In this document: piece after piece, positions 33,047-42,346 of the stretch | How the letters are laid out: the number at the start of each line of letters is the position of its first letter | Numbering within the stretch: the stretch's first letter is position 1 | Assembly (NCBI RefSeq): GCF_004217445.1 | Contig: NZ_SHKX01000018.1 | Coordinates: forward strand, 1 to 64,000 | Source: Fluviicoccus keumensis | GTDB taxonomy: Bacteria > Pseudomonadota > Gammaproteobacteria > Pseudomonadales > Moraxellaceae | Reading direction: 5' to 3' | Length of the DNA stretch: 64,000 nt | The notes under the pieces: model-generated | What the model was told of the DNA's origin: nothing | Database searches by the model: none | Seen by the model: only the letters and a program-made list of their open reading frames with translations | Made by a program: the position numbers and the translations under genes

Positions 33047-34382
33047 CACGATAGCCGATGTCACCGGCGGGATCCTGCGTGGTCAGGATGGAAACGCCAC
33101 AACATTTTCGACGGATACCCGGCAGTTGTCCGCCGGTGATTTTTTTGTGGCCCTGAGCGGTGAGAATTTTGACGCCAACGCCTTTGTGCTCAAGGCGGCG
33201 GAGCAGGGAGCCAGTGGTGCGCTGGTGTCGCGCTTGTCGCCGGATGTCCCCCTGCCGCAAATAGTGGTGACCGATACTCGCGAGGCCCTGGGGCGGTTGG
33301 CTCGCGCCTGGCGGGAGCAATTTGATCCGGTTCGGGTGGCGATTACCGGCAGCAGCGGGAAAACCACGACGAAAGAAATGGTGGCAAGTATTTTCCGGCA
33401 GGCGGGCGAAACGCTGGCGACGCTGGGCAACAAGAATAACGAGATCGGGGTGCCGTTGACCTTGCTCCGCCTGCAGGCCGGGCATCAGTACGGCGTGTTC
33501 GAGCTGGGTGCAAATCATCGTGGTGAGATTGCGTACACCAGTGGTCTGGTGCAGCCGCATGCCGCCGTGATCAACAATGTCGGCACCGCGCATCTTGAGG
33601 GTTTTGGCAGCCGGCAGGGGATCGCCGAGGCCAAGGGAGAAATCTTCAGCGGGCTGATGCCGGGAGGCGTGGCGGTCATCAATCTGGATGACGATTTTGC
33701 CGATTACCATCGTTCCCTGAATACGGGTCGCCGCATTCTGACGTTCTCGGTCAATCACGCCGCGGATGTCACGGCGTCAGGTGCCCGGATGTTGCCGGGC
33801 GGCGCCTGGGCGTTTGATCTTCATCTGGATGGCCAGGTGTTGCCGGTCGCCTTGTGCGTGCTGGGCCGTCACAATGTCGGCAATGCCTTGGCGGCGGCTG
33901 CGCTGGCCCTGGCTTGCGGTATTCCTCCCGAGAAAATCCGCACCGGTCTGGAAGATGCCAAGGCCGCGCCCGGTCGTCTGGAGTTGCATACCTGCGGCAA
34001 TCTGGCCGTGATTGATGATACCTACAACGCCAATCCGGGATCGATGAAAGCAGCGATTGACATGCTGGCGGCCTGCGATGGCCGTCGCATCGCCATTCTG
34101 GGCGGCATGGGCGAGCTGGGTGACGGTGCGCCCGAGTTGCATGCGGATGTCGGCCGTTACGCCCGCGAACAAGGTCTTGACCTCCTGCTTGCGGTCGGTC
34201 ATTTCCATGAACATACCCTCCGTGGTTTTGGTGAAGGCGCTGTCCAGGGCTTTGCCACGCAGGATGAGTTGCTGGCGGCCCTGCCGGCCATCATTTCCGG
34301 ACCGGCGACCGTGCTGGTCAAGGGTTCTCGCAGCGCCCGCATGGAGCGGGTCGTCCAAAAATTGATTGAGGAGCGACGCTGA
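33036..34382 (+). CDS. murF: UDP-MurNAc-tripeptide:D-alanyl-D-alanine ligase MurF
   Basis: MurF adds D-Ala-D-Ala to complete the UDP-MurNAc-pentapeptide. The 448-residue product has ITGSSGKTTTKEMV (about 104-117), the carbamylated-lysine region and the Mur C-terminal domain with DDTYNANPGSMKAAI. Two starts are possible; the ATG at 33036 has CAGGGGG in place, whereas the ATG at 33018 adds six residues with a poor site. It overlaps murE and shares one base with mraY. Confidence 0.96.
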   Translation: MRFSTIADVTGGILRGQDGNATTFSTDTRQLSAGDFFVALSGENFDANAFVLKAAEQGASGALVSRLSPDVPLPQIVVTDTREALGRLARAWREQFDPVRVAITGSSGKTTTKEMVASIFRQAGETLATLGNKNNEIGVPLTLLRLQAGHQYGVFELGANHRGEIAYTSGLVQPHAAVINNVGTAHLEGFGSRQGIAEAKGEIFSGLMPGGVAVINLDDDFADYHRSLNTGRRILTFSVNHAADVTASGARMLPGGAWAFDLHLDGQVLPVALCVLGRHNVGNALAAAALALACGIPPEKIRTGLEDAKAAPGRLELHTCGNLAVIDDTYNANPGSMKAAIDMLAACDGRRIAILGGMGELGDGAPELHADVGRYAREQGLDLLLAVGHFHEHTLRGFGEGAVQGFATQDELLAALPAIISGPATVLVKGSRSARMERVVQKLIEERR

Positions 34383-35464
34383 TGCTCGTCTGGCTGGCGG
34401 ATTTTCTTGCCCAATACCTGAAATCGTTTCAGGTTTTTCATTATCTGACCCTCCGCGCCATTCTGAGCGTCCTGACGGCGCTGGGAATATCCCTGTGGCT
34501 GGGGCCCTGGATGATCGAGAAGCTGCGCGTGATGAAGTTCGGGCAGGCTGTGCGTACGGATGGTCCGCAGAGTCATCTGGTCAAATCCGGCACCCCGACC
34601 ATGGGCGGAGCGCTCATCCTGGTGGCCATCGCCGCAAGCACCCTGATGTGGGGCAACCTCTCGAACCCTTATATCTGGGTGGTTTTGGCCGTGATGGCGG
34701 TATTTGGCGCTGTCGGCTGGGTGGATGACTACCGCAAGGTCGTGGAAAAGAATTCCCGTGGTCTTCCCGCCAAATGGAAATATTTGTGGCAGTCCGTGGC
34801 CGGCCTCGGTGCGGCGGGTTTCCTGTATTACATCGCCCGCACGCCGGTGGAAACCAGTCTGATTTTCCCCTTTTTCAAGGATCTGGTTATTCCGTTGGGC
34901 GTTTTTTATATCGTGCTGACCTATCTGGTGATTGTCGGCAGCAGCAACGCCGTCAATCTGACGGACGGCCTCGACGGGCTGGCCATCATGCCGACGGTAA
35001 TGGTTGCCGGTGCGCTCGCGATTTTCGCCTATGTGTCCGGCAATTATAAATTTGCGACCTATTTGCATATTCCCCATGTGGCCGGTGCCGGTGAACTGAT
35101 TGTGATCTGCGGTTCGATTATCGGCGCCGGGCTGGGATTTCTCTGGTTCAACGCTTATCCGGCCCAGGTTTTCATGGGGGATGTCGGTGCCCTGGCCTTG
35201 GGGGCAGTGTTGGGGGTTATTGCGGTTATCGTCCGTCAGGAAATAATCCTGTTTGTCATGGGCGGTGTTTTTGTGCTGGAAACGATCTCGGTAATGTTGC
35301 AGGTCGGCTCTTTCAAACTGACCGGGAAACGCATTTTCCGGATGGCCCCGATTCACCATCATTATGAGTTGAAAGGCTGGCCCGAAACCAAGGTGGTGGT
35401 TCGTTTCTGGATTATCAGTTTTATCCTGGTTCTGCTGGGACTGGCTTCCTTGAAGATCCGTTAG
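34382..35464 (+). CDS. mraY: Phospho-MurNAc-pentapeptide transferase MraY
   Basis: MraY attaches phospho-MurNAc-pentapeptide to undecaprenyl phosphate, forming lipid I on the cytoplasmic face of the inner membrane. The 360-residue protein has ten expected membrane helices, the PTMGG motif (about 74-78), the catalytic DD motif GWVDDYRK, the NLTDGLDGLA block (about 194-203) and APIHHHYE (about 322-329). The start uses the murF stop (TGATG). Confidence 0.97.
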   Translation: MLVWLADFLAQYLKSFQVFHYLTLRAILSVLTALGISLWLGPWMIEKLRVMKFGQAVRTDGPQSHLVKSGTPTMGGALILVAIAASTLMWGNLSNPYIWVVLAVMAVFGAVGWVDDYRKVVEKNSRGLPAKWKYLWQSVAGLGAAGFLYYIARTPVETSLIFPFFKDLVIPLGVFYIVLTYLVIVGSSNAVNLTDGLDGLAIMPTVMVAGALAIFAYVSGNYKFATYLHIPHVAGAGELIVICGSIIGAGLGFLWFNAYPAQVFMGDVGALALGAVLGVIAVIVRQEIILFVMGGVFVLETISVMLQVGSFKLTGKRIFRMAPIHHHYELKGWPETKVVVRFWIISFILVLLGLASLKIR

Positions 35465-35473
35465 GAAAAGACC

Positions 35474-36835
35474 ATGGAAAACAGCATGCAGCACGAAGGA
35501 TTACGGGTGGTCATCGGTCTGGGTAAAACCGGTTTGTCGTGCGTGCGCTTCCTGCGCAGCCACGGCTATTCCGTCGCCGTGAACGATACCCGGACCCAGC
35601 CGCCCGGACTGGAGGAATTGCGTCGCGAATTCCCCGAAGTGAAGTACAGCCTTGGCGGTCTGGATGAGAACCTGCTGTTGCAAGCGAAAGAAATCGTCGC
35701 CAGCCCGGGAATTTCGATTAACGAGCCGGCAATCCTGTCCGCCCGGATGAATGCCGGGATTCCGGTCATTGGCGATATCGAGCTGTTTTGCCGCTATGCC
35801 GCCGCCCCGATTGTCGCCATAACCGGATCCAATGCCAAAAGTACGGTAACGACGCTGGTGGGCCTCATGGCGGGAAATGCCGGGATCACGGTGGGAATCG
35901 GTGGGAATCTGGGTACGCCGGTGCTGGAGTTACTCAAACCCGAAAATACCCTTTATGTGCTCGAATTATCCAGTTTTCAACTGGAAACCACGCACTCCCT
36001 GAAGGCGGCGGCGGCCGTGGTTCTCAATATCAGCGAGGACCACATGGATCGTTACAAAAATATGCAGGAATACCATCGCGCCAAGCACCGTATTTTCAGA
36101 AACTGCCAGTTTTATATAACCAACCGTCAGGACGACCTGACCGTTCCGTTATTGCCTGAATCCGTGCCGCACAGCAGTTTTGGAACTGACATGCCCGACC
36201 AGTCTACTTGGGGAGTGATTCGCGAGGCCGATACGGTCTGGCTTGCCCACGGTCATGAAAAGCTGATGCGCGCCTCGGAAATGGGTATTTTCGGCGAGCA
36301 TAATATCGCTAATGCCCTGGCCGCTCTGGCGCTGGGCAATGCCGTCAATATTCCGATGGAAGTGATGCTGTCAACCCTTCGGGATTTCCGGGGCCTGCCG
36401 CACCGCTGTCAATTGGTGACCCGGTCCGGGGGCGTGGCCTGGTACAACGACTCCAAGGGCACCAATGTCGGAGCCACCTTGGCGGCGCTCAGCGGCCTGG
36501 GTCCCGCTATCAGCGGCAAGGTCATTCTGATTGCCGGCGGGCAGGGTAAAGGGCAGGATTTTTCGCCATTGGCGCCGGCGCTACGCGAATTCGGCAAGTC
36601 CGTCATCCTGATGGGTGAAGATGCCTCCAGGATTGAAGCGGCCCTGTTTCCCGATATCCGCCGCTTCAAGGCCGGCACGCTGGATGAGGCCATCCGCCTC
36701 GCGGCTGCGGATGCCGTTCCGGGGGACGCCGTCCTGTTGTCGCCAGCATGCGCCAGCTTCGACATGTTCCGTAGTTATGAAGATCGCGGCCATCGCTTTG
36801 TCGAGGCCGTCAACCGTCACGTGGAGGCTGCATGA
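35474..36835 (+). CDS. murD: UDP-MurNAc-L-alanine:D-glutamate ligase MurD
   Basis: MurD adds D-glutamate to UDP-MurNAc-L-Ala. The 453-residue product has the N-terminal nucleotide-binding domain (GLGKTGLSCVRFL, about 16-28), the ATP loop ITGSNAKSTVTTLV (about 117-130), the SSFQLE block and the YNDSKGTN C-terminal motif (about 322-329). It follows mraY by nine bases with AGGAAAAG upstream and overlaps ftsW by four bases. Confidence 0.97.
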   Translation: MENSMQHEGLRVVIGLGKTGLSCVRFLRSHGYSVAVNDTRTQPPGLEELRREFPEVKYSLGGLDENLLLQAKEIVASPGISINEPAILSARMNAGIPVIGDIELFCRYAAAPIVAITGSNAKSTVTTLVGLMAGNAGITVGIGGNLGTPVLELLKPENTLYVLELSSFQLETTHSLKAAAAVVLNISEDHMDRYKNMQEYHRAKHRIFRNCQFYITNRQDDLTVPLLPESVPHSSFGTDMPDQSTWGVIREADTVWLAHGHEKLMRASEMGIFGEHNIANALAALALGNAVNIPMEVMLSTLRDFRGLPHRCQLVTRSGGVAWYNDSKGTNVGATLAALSGLGPAISGKVILIAGGQGKGQDFSPLAPALREFGKSVILMGEDASRIEAALFPDIRRFKAGTLDEAIRLAAADAVPGDAVLLSPACASFDMFRSYEDRGHRFVEAVNRHVEAA

Positions 36836-38022
36836 AGTTCGCCTTGCCGCGCGTCTCGATTCCACGGCACTGGGTGGTGCCGAACTGGGAGGCGGAGTTC
36901 ACGCCTGCCCGATTGTTGATGCTGTCCGCGGGCATGCTGGCCTGTATCGGCGTCATCATGGTGGCTTCGGCATCAATGGGCGTGGCCGAGGCTACCTTCG
37001 GGCATCCTTTCTACTTCTTCGTCCGTCATTTGCTGTACGTGCTGCTGGGCGTTTCTTCCGCCATTGTTGTCGTCAATATTCCCATGCATTTCTGGCAGCG
37101 CTTCAGTTGGCACCTGCTGGTTTTTGCCTTTGTCCTGCTGGTGCTGGTGCTGATTCCGCACATCGGGAAACGCATTAACGGCAGTGCGCGCTGGCTGGGC
37201 GTCGGGCCGTTTACGATCCAGCCTTCGGAAATCGGCAAGTTTGCCGTGGTCCTCTTCATGGCGGGCTATCTGGTGCGTCGTCAGGAAGAGGTCCGGACAA
37301 CCTATGTGCGCGGCTTCCTGCGCGCCATGATGATTGTCGGGACGGCCATTGCGCTGTTTCTCAGTGAGCCCGATTTTGGCGCCAGCCTGGTGTTGATGAC
37401 GGCGGTGCTGGGCATGTTGTTCCTCGCTGGCGCCCCGATGATCCAGTTCGGCGGCCTGGTTTCGGCCGTGGTTGCCGGGGGGATCGCCGCCATTGTCTTC
37501 GAGCCTTATCGCCTCCGCCGGGTGATGTCGTTTACGGATCCCTGGGATGACCAATACGGATCGGATTATCAGCTGTCGCAGAGCCTGATCGCCTTCGGTC
37601 GGGGAGACTGGTTCGGGGTGGGGTTGGGGCATAGCGTCCAGAAGCTTTTCTATTTGCCGGAAGCCCATACCGACTTTGTGTTTGCCGTTTATGCGGAAGA
37701 GTTTGGCCTGGTCGGCGTGTTGTTCCTGATGTCGATGTTCTGGATCCTGATCAATTCGGGGCTGCGCATCGGTCGCGCCGCCGAGCAGACCGGTCGCTTT
37801 TTTGAGGCATATCTGGCGTACGGCATTTCCTTCCTGATCATCATGCAGGCCGTCATCAATATCGGGGTCAACACCGGCTTCTTCCCGACCAAGGGGTTGA
37901 CGCTGCCGATGGTCAGCTATGGCGGCAGTAGCCTGATTGTCGTGTTCACGATGCTGGGTCTTTTGCTGCGCATTGATATGGAAACCCGTCAGGGATTCAA
38001 GGGGAAGGCGCATGGCCGTTAA
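36832..38022 (+). CDS. ftsW: Septal peptidoglycan glycosyltransferase FtsW
   Basis: FtsW is the SEDS-family polymerase that extends septal glycan strands with FtsI. The 396-residue protein has about ten membrane helices, with INGSARWLGVGPFTIQPSEIGK (in two parts around residue 115-135) containing the SEDS hallmark, the catalytic-loop Asp near EPDFGAS (about 180) and the MVSYGGSSL end motif (about 360). Start overlaps the murD stop (ATGA) and its end overlaps murG. Confidence 0.96.
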   Translation: MKFALPRVSIPRHWVVPNWEAEFTPARLLMLSAGMLACIGVIMVASASMGVAEATFGHPFYFFVRHLLYVLLGVSSAIVVVNIPMHFWQRFSWHLLVFAFVLLVLVLIPHIGKRINGSARWLGVGPFTIQPSEIGKFAVVLFMAGYLVRRQEEVRTTYVRGFLRAMMIVGTAIALFLSEPDFGASLVLMTAVLGMLFLAGAPMIQFGGLVSAVVAGGIAAIVFEPYRLRRVMSFTDPWDDQYGSDYQLSQSLIAFGRGDWFGVGLGHSVQKLFYLPEAHTDFVFAVYAEEFGLVGVLFLMSMFWILINSGLRIGRAAEQTGRFFEAYLAYGISFLIIMQAVINIGVNTGFFPTKGLTLPMVSYGGSSLIVVFTMLGLLLRIDMETRQGFKGKAHGR

Positions 38023-39088
38023 GTCCGTGGTGGTGATGGCCGGCGGTACCGGCGGCCACGTTTTCCCCGCGCTCGCGGTAGCCAAGCAATTGGAGCAGCA
38101 GGGCATCCGTATCCATTGGCTGGGTACGGCAGCGGGGATTGAAGCGGATATTGTCCCGCGCAACCAGTTGTCGATTACGTATCTGGACGTCAGGGGCGTG
38201 CGCGGGCAGGGCGCGGCGCGGCTGTTGCTGGCTCCGTTCAAGATTATCGCCGCGACCCTGGCCGCCATGCGCGTCATGCGTCAGGTCCAGGCGGACTGCG
38301 TGATCGGGCTGGGGGGGTATGTGACCGGTCCGGGCGGTCTGGCGGCCAGGCTTTTGGGCAAACCGCTGGTGATCCACGAGCAAAACGCCATTGCCGGATT
38401 CACCAACCGGATGCTGTCAAATATCGCTACATTGGTGTTGCAGGCGTTTCCCGGCGCGTTCCCGCCGGGTCCCGCCGTTCGCACGACCGGCAATCCGGTG
38501 CGTCCGGAGATTTGCGCGGTTACGACTCCCGAGGAGCGCTTTGCCGGTCGGTCCGGGCCCTTGCGGGTGCTGGTGTTGGGGGGAAGTCAGGGCGCGGTGG
38601 CCCTGAACGCGTTGATTCCCGCTGCGATGGCCTTGTTGCCGTCTGAAAGCCGTCCGCAATTACGCCACCAGACGGGGCGCAAGCAGGTAGAGACAACTCA
38701 AGCCAATTTTACGGCGGCCGGCGTGGATGCGGAGGTTCTGCCGTTCATTGACGATATGGCGGCGGCGTATGCCTGGGCCGATCTCGTGATCTGCCGTTCG
38801 GGAGCCTTGACCGTCAGTGAAATCGCGGCTGTCGGCGTGGCTTCGGTTCTGGTGCCGTACCCGTTTGCCGTGGATGACCACCAGACAGCCAATGCCCGTT
38901 ATCTGACGGATGCCGGCGCTGCGTTGCTCTGTCCGCAGAAAGATTTGACGCCGGAGGGGCTTGCGCAAGCGCTACAGTCCGTCTGGCAGCGTGATGCCTT
39001 GCTCGCGATGGCCGTCAAGGCCCGCGGTCAGGCCCGACCCGAGGCTACCGCCACCGTGGCGGCCTGCTGTCTGCAACCTTCTGCATGA
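38012..39088 (+). CDS. murG: Undecaprenyldiphospho-muramoylpentapeptide beta-N-acetylglucosaminyltransferase MurG
   Basis: MurG adds GlcNAc to lipid I to form lipid II at the inner leaflet. The 358-residue GT28 enzyme has the N-terminal GGTGGHVFPALAVA loop (about 10-23), IGLGGYVTGPGGLAA (about 95-109), LGGSQGAVALN (about 188-198) and the UDP-GlcNAc site CRSGALTVSEIAA (about 260). The ATG at 38012 has AAGGGGAAGG upstream and lies inside the ftsW end. Confidence 0.96.
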   Translation: MAVKSVVVMAGGTGGHVFPALAVAKQLEQQGIRIHWLGTAAGIEADIVPRNQLSITYLDVRGVRGQGAARLLLAPFKIIAATLAAMRVMRQVQADCVIGLGGYVTGPGGLAARLLGKPLVIHEQNAIAGFTNRMLSNIATLVLQAFPGAFPPGPAVRTTGNPVRPEICAVTTPEERFAGRSGPLRVLVLGGSQGAVALNALIPAAMALLPSESRPQLRHQTGRKQVETTQANFTAAGVDAEVLPFIDDMAAAYAWADLVICRSGALTVSEIAAVGVASVLVPYPFAVDDHQTANARYLTDAGAALLCPQKDLTPEGLAQALQSVWQRDALLAMAVKARGQARPEATATVAACCLQPSA

Positions 39089-39101
39089 GGCGAAAAAGAA
39101 G

Positions 39102-40559
39102 ATGAGCCAAGGTAACGGACGTGGTCGTTTGATTGAAATCCCGGAAATGCGCCGGGTCAACCGCATTCATTTTGTCGGTATCGGCGGCGCCGGTATGTGC
39201 GGTATTGCCGAGGTGTTGCTGAACCAGGGCTATGCGGTATCCGGTTCTGACGCCAAGCATGGCGAAACGACGGCACGCCTGCAGAAGCTGGGCGCCAAAA
39301 TTTTCATTGGTCATGAAGCAACGCATGTGGAAGGTGTGGACGTGCTGGTGGTTTCCACCGCCATCGACAACGCCAACCCCGAAGTGGTCGCCGCTCGCGA
39401 AGCGCGTATCCCTCTGGTTCGCCGCGCTGAAATGCTGGGTGAACTGATGCGCTGGCGTCATGGCATTGCCATCGCCGGCACGCATGGCAAGACCACCACC
39501 ACCAGCCTGGTAACGTCGATCCTGGCCGAAGCGGGCATGGATCCGACCTTTGTTATCGGCGGTCTGCTCAACAGCGCCGGAACCAATGCCAAGCTCGGCG
39601 GCAGTCGTTATCTGGTGGCCGAGGCGGATGAGAGCGACGCTTCCTTCCTGCACTTGCTGCCCATGGCGGCCGTGGTCACCAATATTGACGCCGACCATAT
39701 GGACACCTACGGCGGTGACTTCGAAAAACTGAAGGACACATTCATCGAGTTCCTGCATAACCTGCCGTTCTACGGTTTGGCGGTAGTGTGCGGTGATGAT
39801 CCTGTGGTGCGCTCGCTGTTGCCGCGTATCGGTCGGTCTACCATCACCTATGGTTTTGACGCGGAAAATGATGTGCGGGCGGTGGATATTCATCAGGACG
39901 GCATGCAAACCCGATTTAGCGTGTGTCGTCCCGGCCGTGAACCGTTGGCGATCACCCTGAACCAGCCGGGACTCCATAATGTCCTGAACTCGCTGGCCGC
40001 CATCAGCATCGCCACGGATGAAGGCGTCAGCGATGAAGCCATCCAGCGAGCGCTGGTCCGCTTTGAGGGCGTCGGCCGCCGCTTCCAGCATTACGGGCGT
40101 TTTGCCTGTGACGATGGTGATGTGTGTCTGGTGGATGACTATGGCCATCATCCGCGCGAAGTCGAGGCAACCATCAAGGCCGCGCGTCAAAGTTACCCGG
40201 ACCGTCGGCTGGTATTGCTGTTCCAGCCGCACCGTTATACGCGGACCCGCGATTGCTTCGAAGACTTCGTCCGGGTGCTGTCGGATGTAGATGTGCTGGT
40301 GCTGCTGGATGTCTATCCTGCCGGGGAAAAGCCGATTCCGGGAGCGGACGGCCGAACCCTGGCGCGCAGCATCCGCCTGCTGGGGCAGGTCAATCCGGTT
40401 TTTGTCCAACAGCATGAAGACCTGCCGACCGTGCTTAAGGCGATACTGCAGTCGAATGATCTGCTGCTGACCCAGGGCGCCGGTAATGTCGGAGCGATTG
40501 CTTCCGATCTGGCTACCCACCAACTCTATCTGCAGGCCGGCGAAAGCCGTCCGGCCTGA
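39102..40559 (+). CDS. murC: UDP-N-acetylmuramate:L-alanine ligase MurC
   Basis: MurC adds the first stem-peptide residue. The 485-residue product has the N-terminal HFVGIGGAGMCGIAEVLL loop (about 22-39), the ATP site IAGTHGKTTTTSLV (about 123-136), the DADHMDTYGGDF segment and the VDDYGHHPREV motif (about 344-354). A GAAGAAG-like site precedes the ATG at 39102. It follows murG by 13 bases. Confidence 0.97.
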   Translation: MSQGNGRGRLIEIPEMRRVNRIHFVGIGGAGMCGIAEVLLNQGYAVSGSDAKHGETTARLQKLGAKIFIGHEATHVEGVDVLVVSTAIDNANPEVVAAREARIPLVRRAEMLGELMRWRHGIAIAGTHGKTTTTSLVTSILAEAGMDPTFVIGGLLNSAGTNAKLGGSRYLVAEADESDASFLHLLPMAAVVTNIDADHMDTYGGDFEKLKDTFIEFLHNLPFYGLAVVCGDDPVVRSLLPRIGRSTITYGFDAENDVRAVDIHQDGMQTRFSVCRPGREPLAITLNQPGLHNVLNSLAAISIATDEGVSDEAIQRALVRFEGVGRRFQHYGRFACDDGDVCLVDDYGHHPREVEATIKAARQSYPDRRLVLLFQPHRYTRTRDCFEDFVRVLSDVDVLVLLDVYPAGEKPIPGADGRTLARSIRLLGQVNPVFVQQHEDLPTVLKAILQSNDLLLTQGAGNVGAIASDLATHQLYLQAGESRPA

Positions 40560-40586
40560 TCCAGCCGATTCCACAGGAGCGCAAGC

Positions 40587-41513
40587 GTGAAGCAAGAGCA
40601 GTTCGGACGTGTCGCGGTACTTTTCGGAGGCACCTCGGCAGAGCGTGAAATTTCCCTGATCAGCGGGCAGGCCGTTCTGGATGCGTTGCGGGCCGCAGGC
40701 GTCAATGCGGAAGCCTTTGATCCGGCCGAACGCCCGATTGCTGAAGTCACGGCATATGATCGCGCCTTCATCGTTTTGCACGGTCGCGGCGGTGAGGACG
40801 GCACCATGCAGGGCGCGCTGGACTTGCTGGGTGTGCCCTACACCGGCAGCGGCGTACTGGCGTCAGCATTGGGCATGGACAAGGCCCGGACCAAGCAGTT
40901 GTGGCTGGGCTGCGGCCTGCCGACCCCGGCATATCGCCGCCTGTCGGCTGACTCCGATTGGGCCGCCGTCGTTGCGGAGCTGGGGCTGCCCGTGATGGTG
41001 AAGCCGGTGCGCGAAGGATCCAGTATCGGCATGCGCAAGGTTGAAGTGCTGGAAGACTTGCAGCCCGCCTTTACCTTCGCCGCCCAGTTCGATGATGAAA
41101 TCATTGCCGAGCGCTGGATTACCGGTCGCGAGTACACCATTGTCATTTTGGGTGACCGGGCGCTGCCGGTGATCCGCCTGCAACCGCATCAAAGCCATGG
41201 CTTTTATGATTTTGAAGCCAAGTACCATGCCAATGACACCCAATACCTGTGCCCGTGCGGGCTGGCGGAGGCGGATGAGGCGCGGCTTCAGGCCCTGGCG
41301 CTTGAGGCTTTCGCCGCCGTTGGCGCGCGCGGTTGGGGGCGTATCGACGCGATGCAGGATCAGGACGGTAATTTCTGGCTGCTGGAAGTCAACACAGTTC
41401 CCGGCATGACTGATCATTCCCTGGTGCCGATGGCGGCCCGGGCTGCCGGTCTGGATTTCAGCACCCTGGCCTTGGCCATCCTTTCGCAAACCCTGGACGG
41501 GGCGGGAGTCTGA
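40587..41513 (+). CDS. ddlB: D-alanine:D-alanine ligase DdlB
   Basis: DdlB makes the D-Ala-D-Ala dipeptide used by MurF. The 308-residue ATP-grasp enzyme has VLFGGTSAEREISLISG (about 10-26), the KPVREGSSIGM loop (about 142-152), ITGREYTI and the metal-binding LLEVNTVPGMTDHSL block (about 265-279). The conserved S-M/T-T end with DHSL is compatible with D-Ala rather than D-lactate use. It lies 27 bases after murC and five before ftsQ. Confidence 0.96.
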   Translation: MKQEQFGRVAVLFGGTSAEREISLISGQAVLDALRAAGVNAEAFDPAERPIAEVTAYDRAFIVLHGRGGEDGTMQGALDLLGVPYTGSGVLASALGMDKARTKQLWLGCGLPTPAYRRLSADSDWAAVVAELGLPVMVKPVREGSSIGMRKVEVLEDLQPAFTFAAQFDDEIIAERWITGREYTIVILGDRALPVIRLQPHQSHGFYDFEAKYHANDTQYLCPCGLAEADEARLQALALEAFAAVGARGWGRIDAMQDQDGNFWLLEVNTVPGMTDHSLVPMAARAAGLDFSTLALAILSQTLDGAGV

Positions 41514-41518
41514 AGATC

Positions 41519-42346
41519 ATGCAATCGCAAGCGCCGGCCAGTCGCAACCCGTTCCGGAACATCCCGTTCCGGAATTGGGTGCTCGTGCTTGGTCGCTTTT
41601 TCAGTCTGGCCTGGCTGCTGGCGGGACTGGTTGCCCTGCTCTGGGGCATGTTCGGCCTGTATTCCGTCCTCGTACACAAGGCGCCGTTGGCCATTATCCA
41701 AGTGGAAGGGGACATCAATTCCTCCGATCGGGACGAATTGGCGCGTCGTTTGAAAGCGACCGTCCGCGGCAGTTATTTCGGTACTGACCTGGTCGCCATC
41801 CGTGATGTCGTGATTGCTTCTCCTTGGGTGGAAAGCATGTCGGTGCAGCGGCGCTGGCCGGATGGTATCCGGGTATTGGTGATTGAAAAAAAGGCAGTAG
41901 CGCGATGGGGTGAAAAGAATTACCTTAGCGCCCGTGGCGAGATATTCCAGCCCAAGCCGGGTGAAAGCGACAGCGGGTTGCCCTTGTTGTTCGGACCCAC
42001 CGGGAAAGCGGCATACGTCATGGAACAGTACCGCAGCCTGAATGAGCGTTTCCGGCCATTGAAGCAGCAGGTGGTCGAGTTGCATTTGACCGAGCGGATG
42101 ACCTGGTTCCTGAAATTGGCGTCCGGCACGGAGATCATCATTGACCAGAGCCAGTTCAATGACAAACTGCAGCGTTTCTTCTGGTTGTATGAAAAGCAAC
42201 TGAAACCTTATGCGGATCGGATTGCCCGCGTGGATCTGAGATACCGGAACGGGCTTGCCGTGTCGTGGAAAGACGGCATGAGCGTACCGGTGGTGAATAA
42301 TCAATTAAAGAAGCTGGAACAGGTGGCAACGCAAGATGGCAGATAA
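41519..42346 (+). CDS. ftsQ: Cell division protein FtsQ
   Basis: FtsQ is a bitopic divisome scaffold. The 275-residue protein has a cytoplasmic tail, one membrane helix (about 34-55), a POTRA domain (about 60-130, including IIQVEGDINSSDRDELARRL) and the beta domain with the WPDGIRVLVIEKKAVARWG segment. It overlaps ftsA by eleven bases, giving tight coupling of FtsQ and FtsA levels. Confidence 0.95.
   Translation: MQSQAPASRNPFRNIPFRNWVLVLGRFFSLAWLLAGLVALLWGMFGLYSVLVHKAPLAIIQVEGDINSSDRDELARRLKATVRGSYFGTDLVAIRDVVIASPWVESMSVQRRWPDGIRVLVIEKKAVARWGEKNYLSARGEIFQPKPGESDSGLPLLFGPTGKAAYVMEQYRSLNERFRPLKQQVVELHLTERMTWFLKLASGTEIIIDQSQFNDKLQRFFWLYEKQLKPYADRIARVDLRYRNGLAVSWKDGMSVPVVNNQLKKLEQVATQDGR

Noticed and set aside
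39045..40781. 578-codon reverse-strand frame opposite murC
   Set aside because: Shadow of murC; composition rich in His, Gln and Arg, as expected for an antisense frame.
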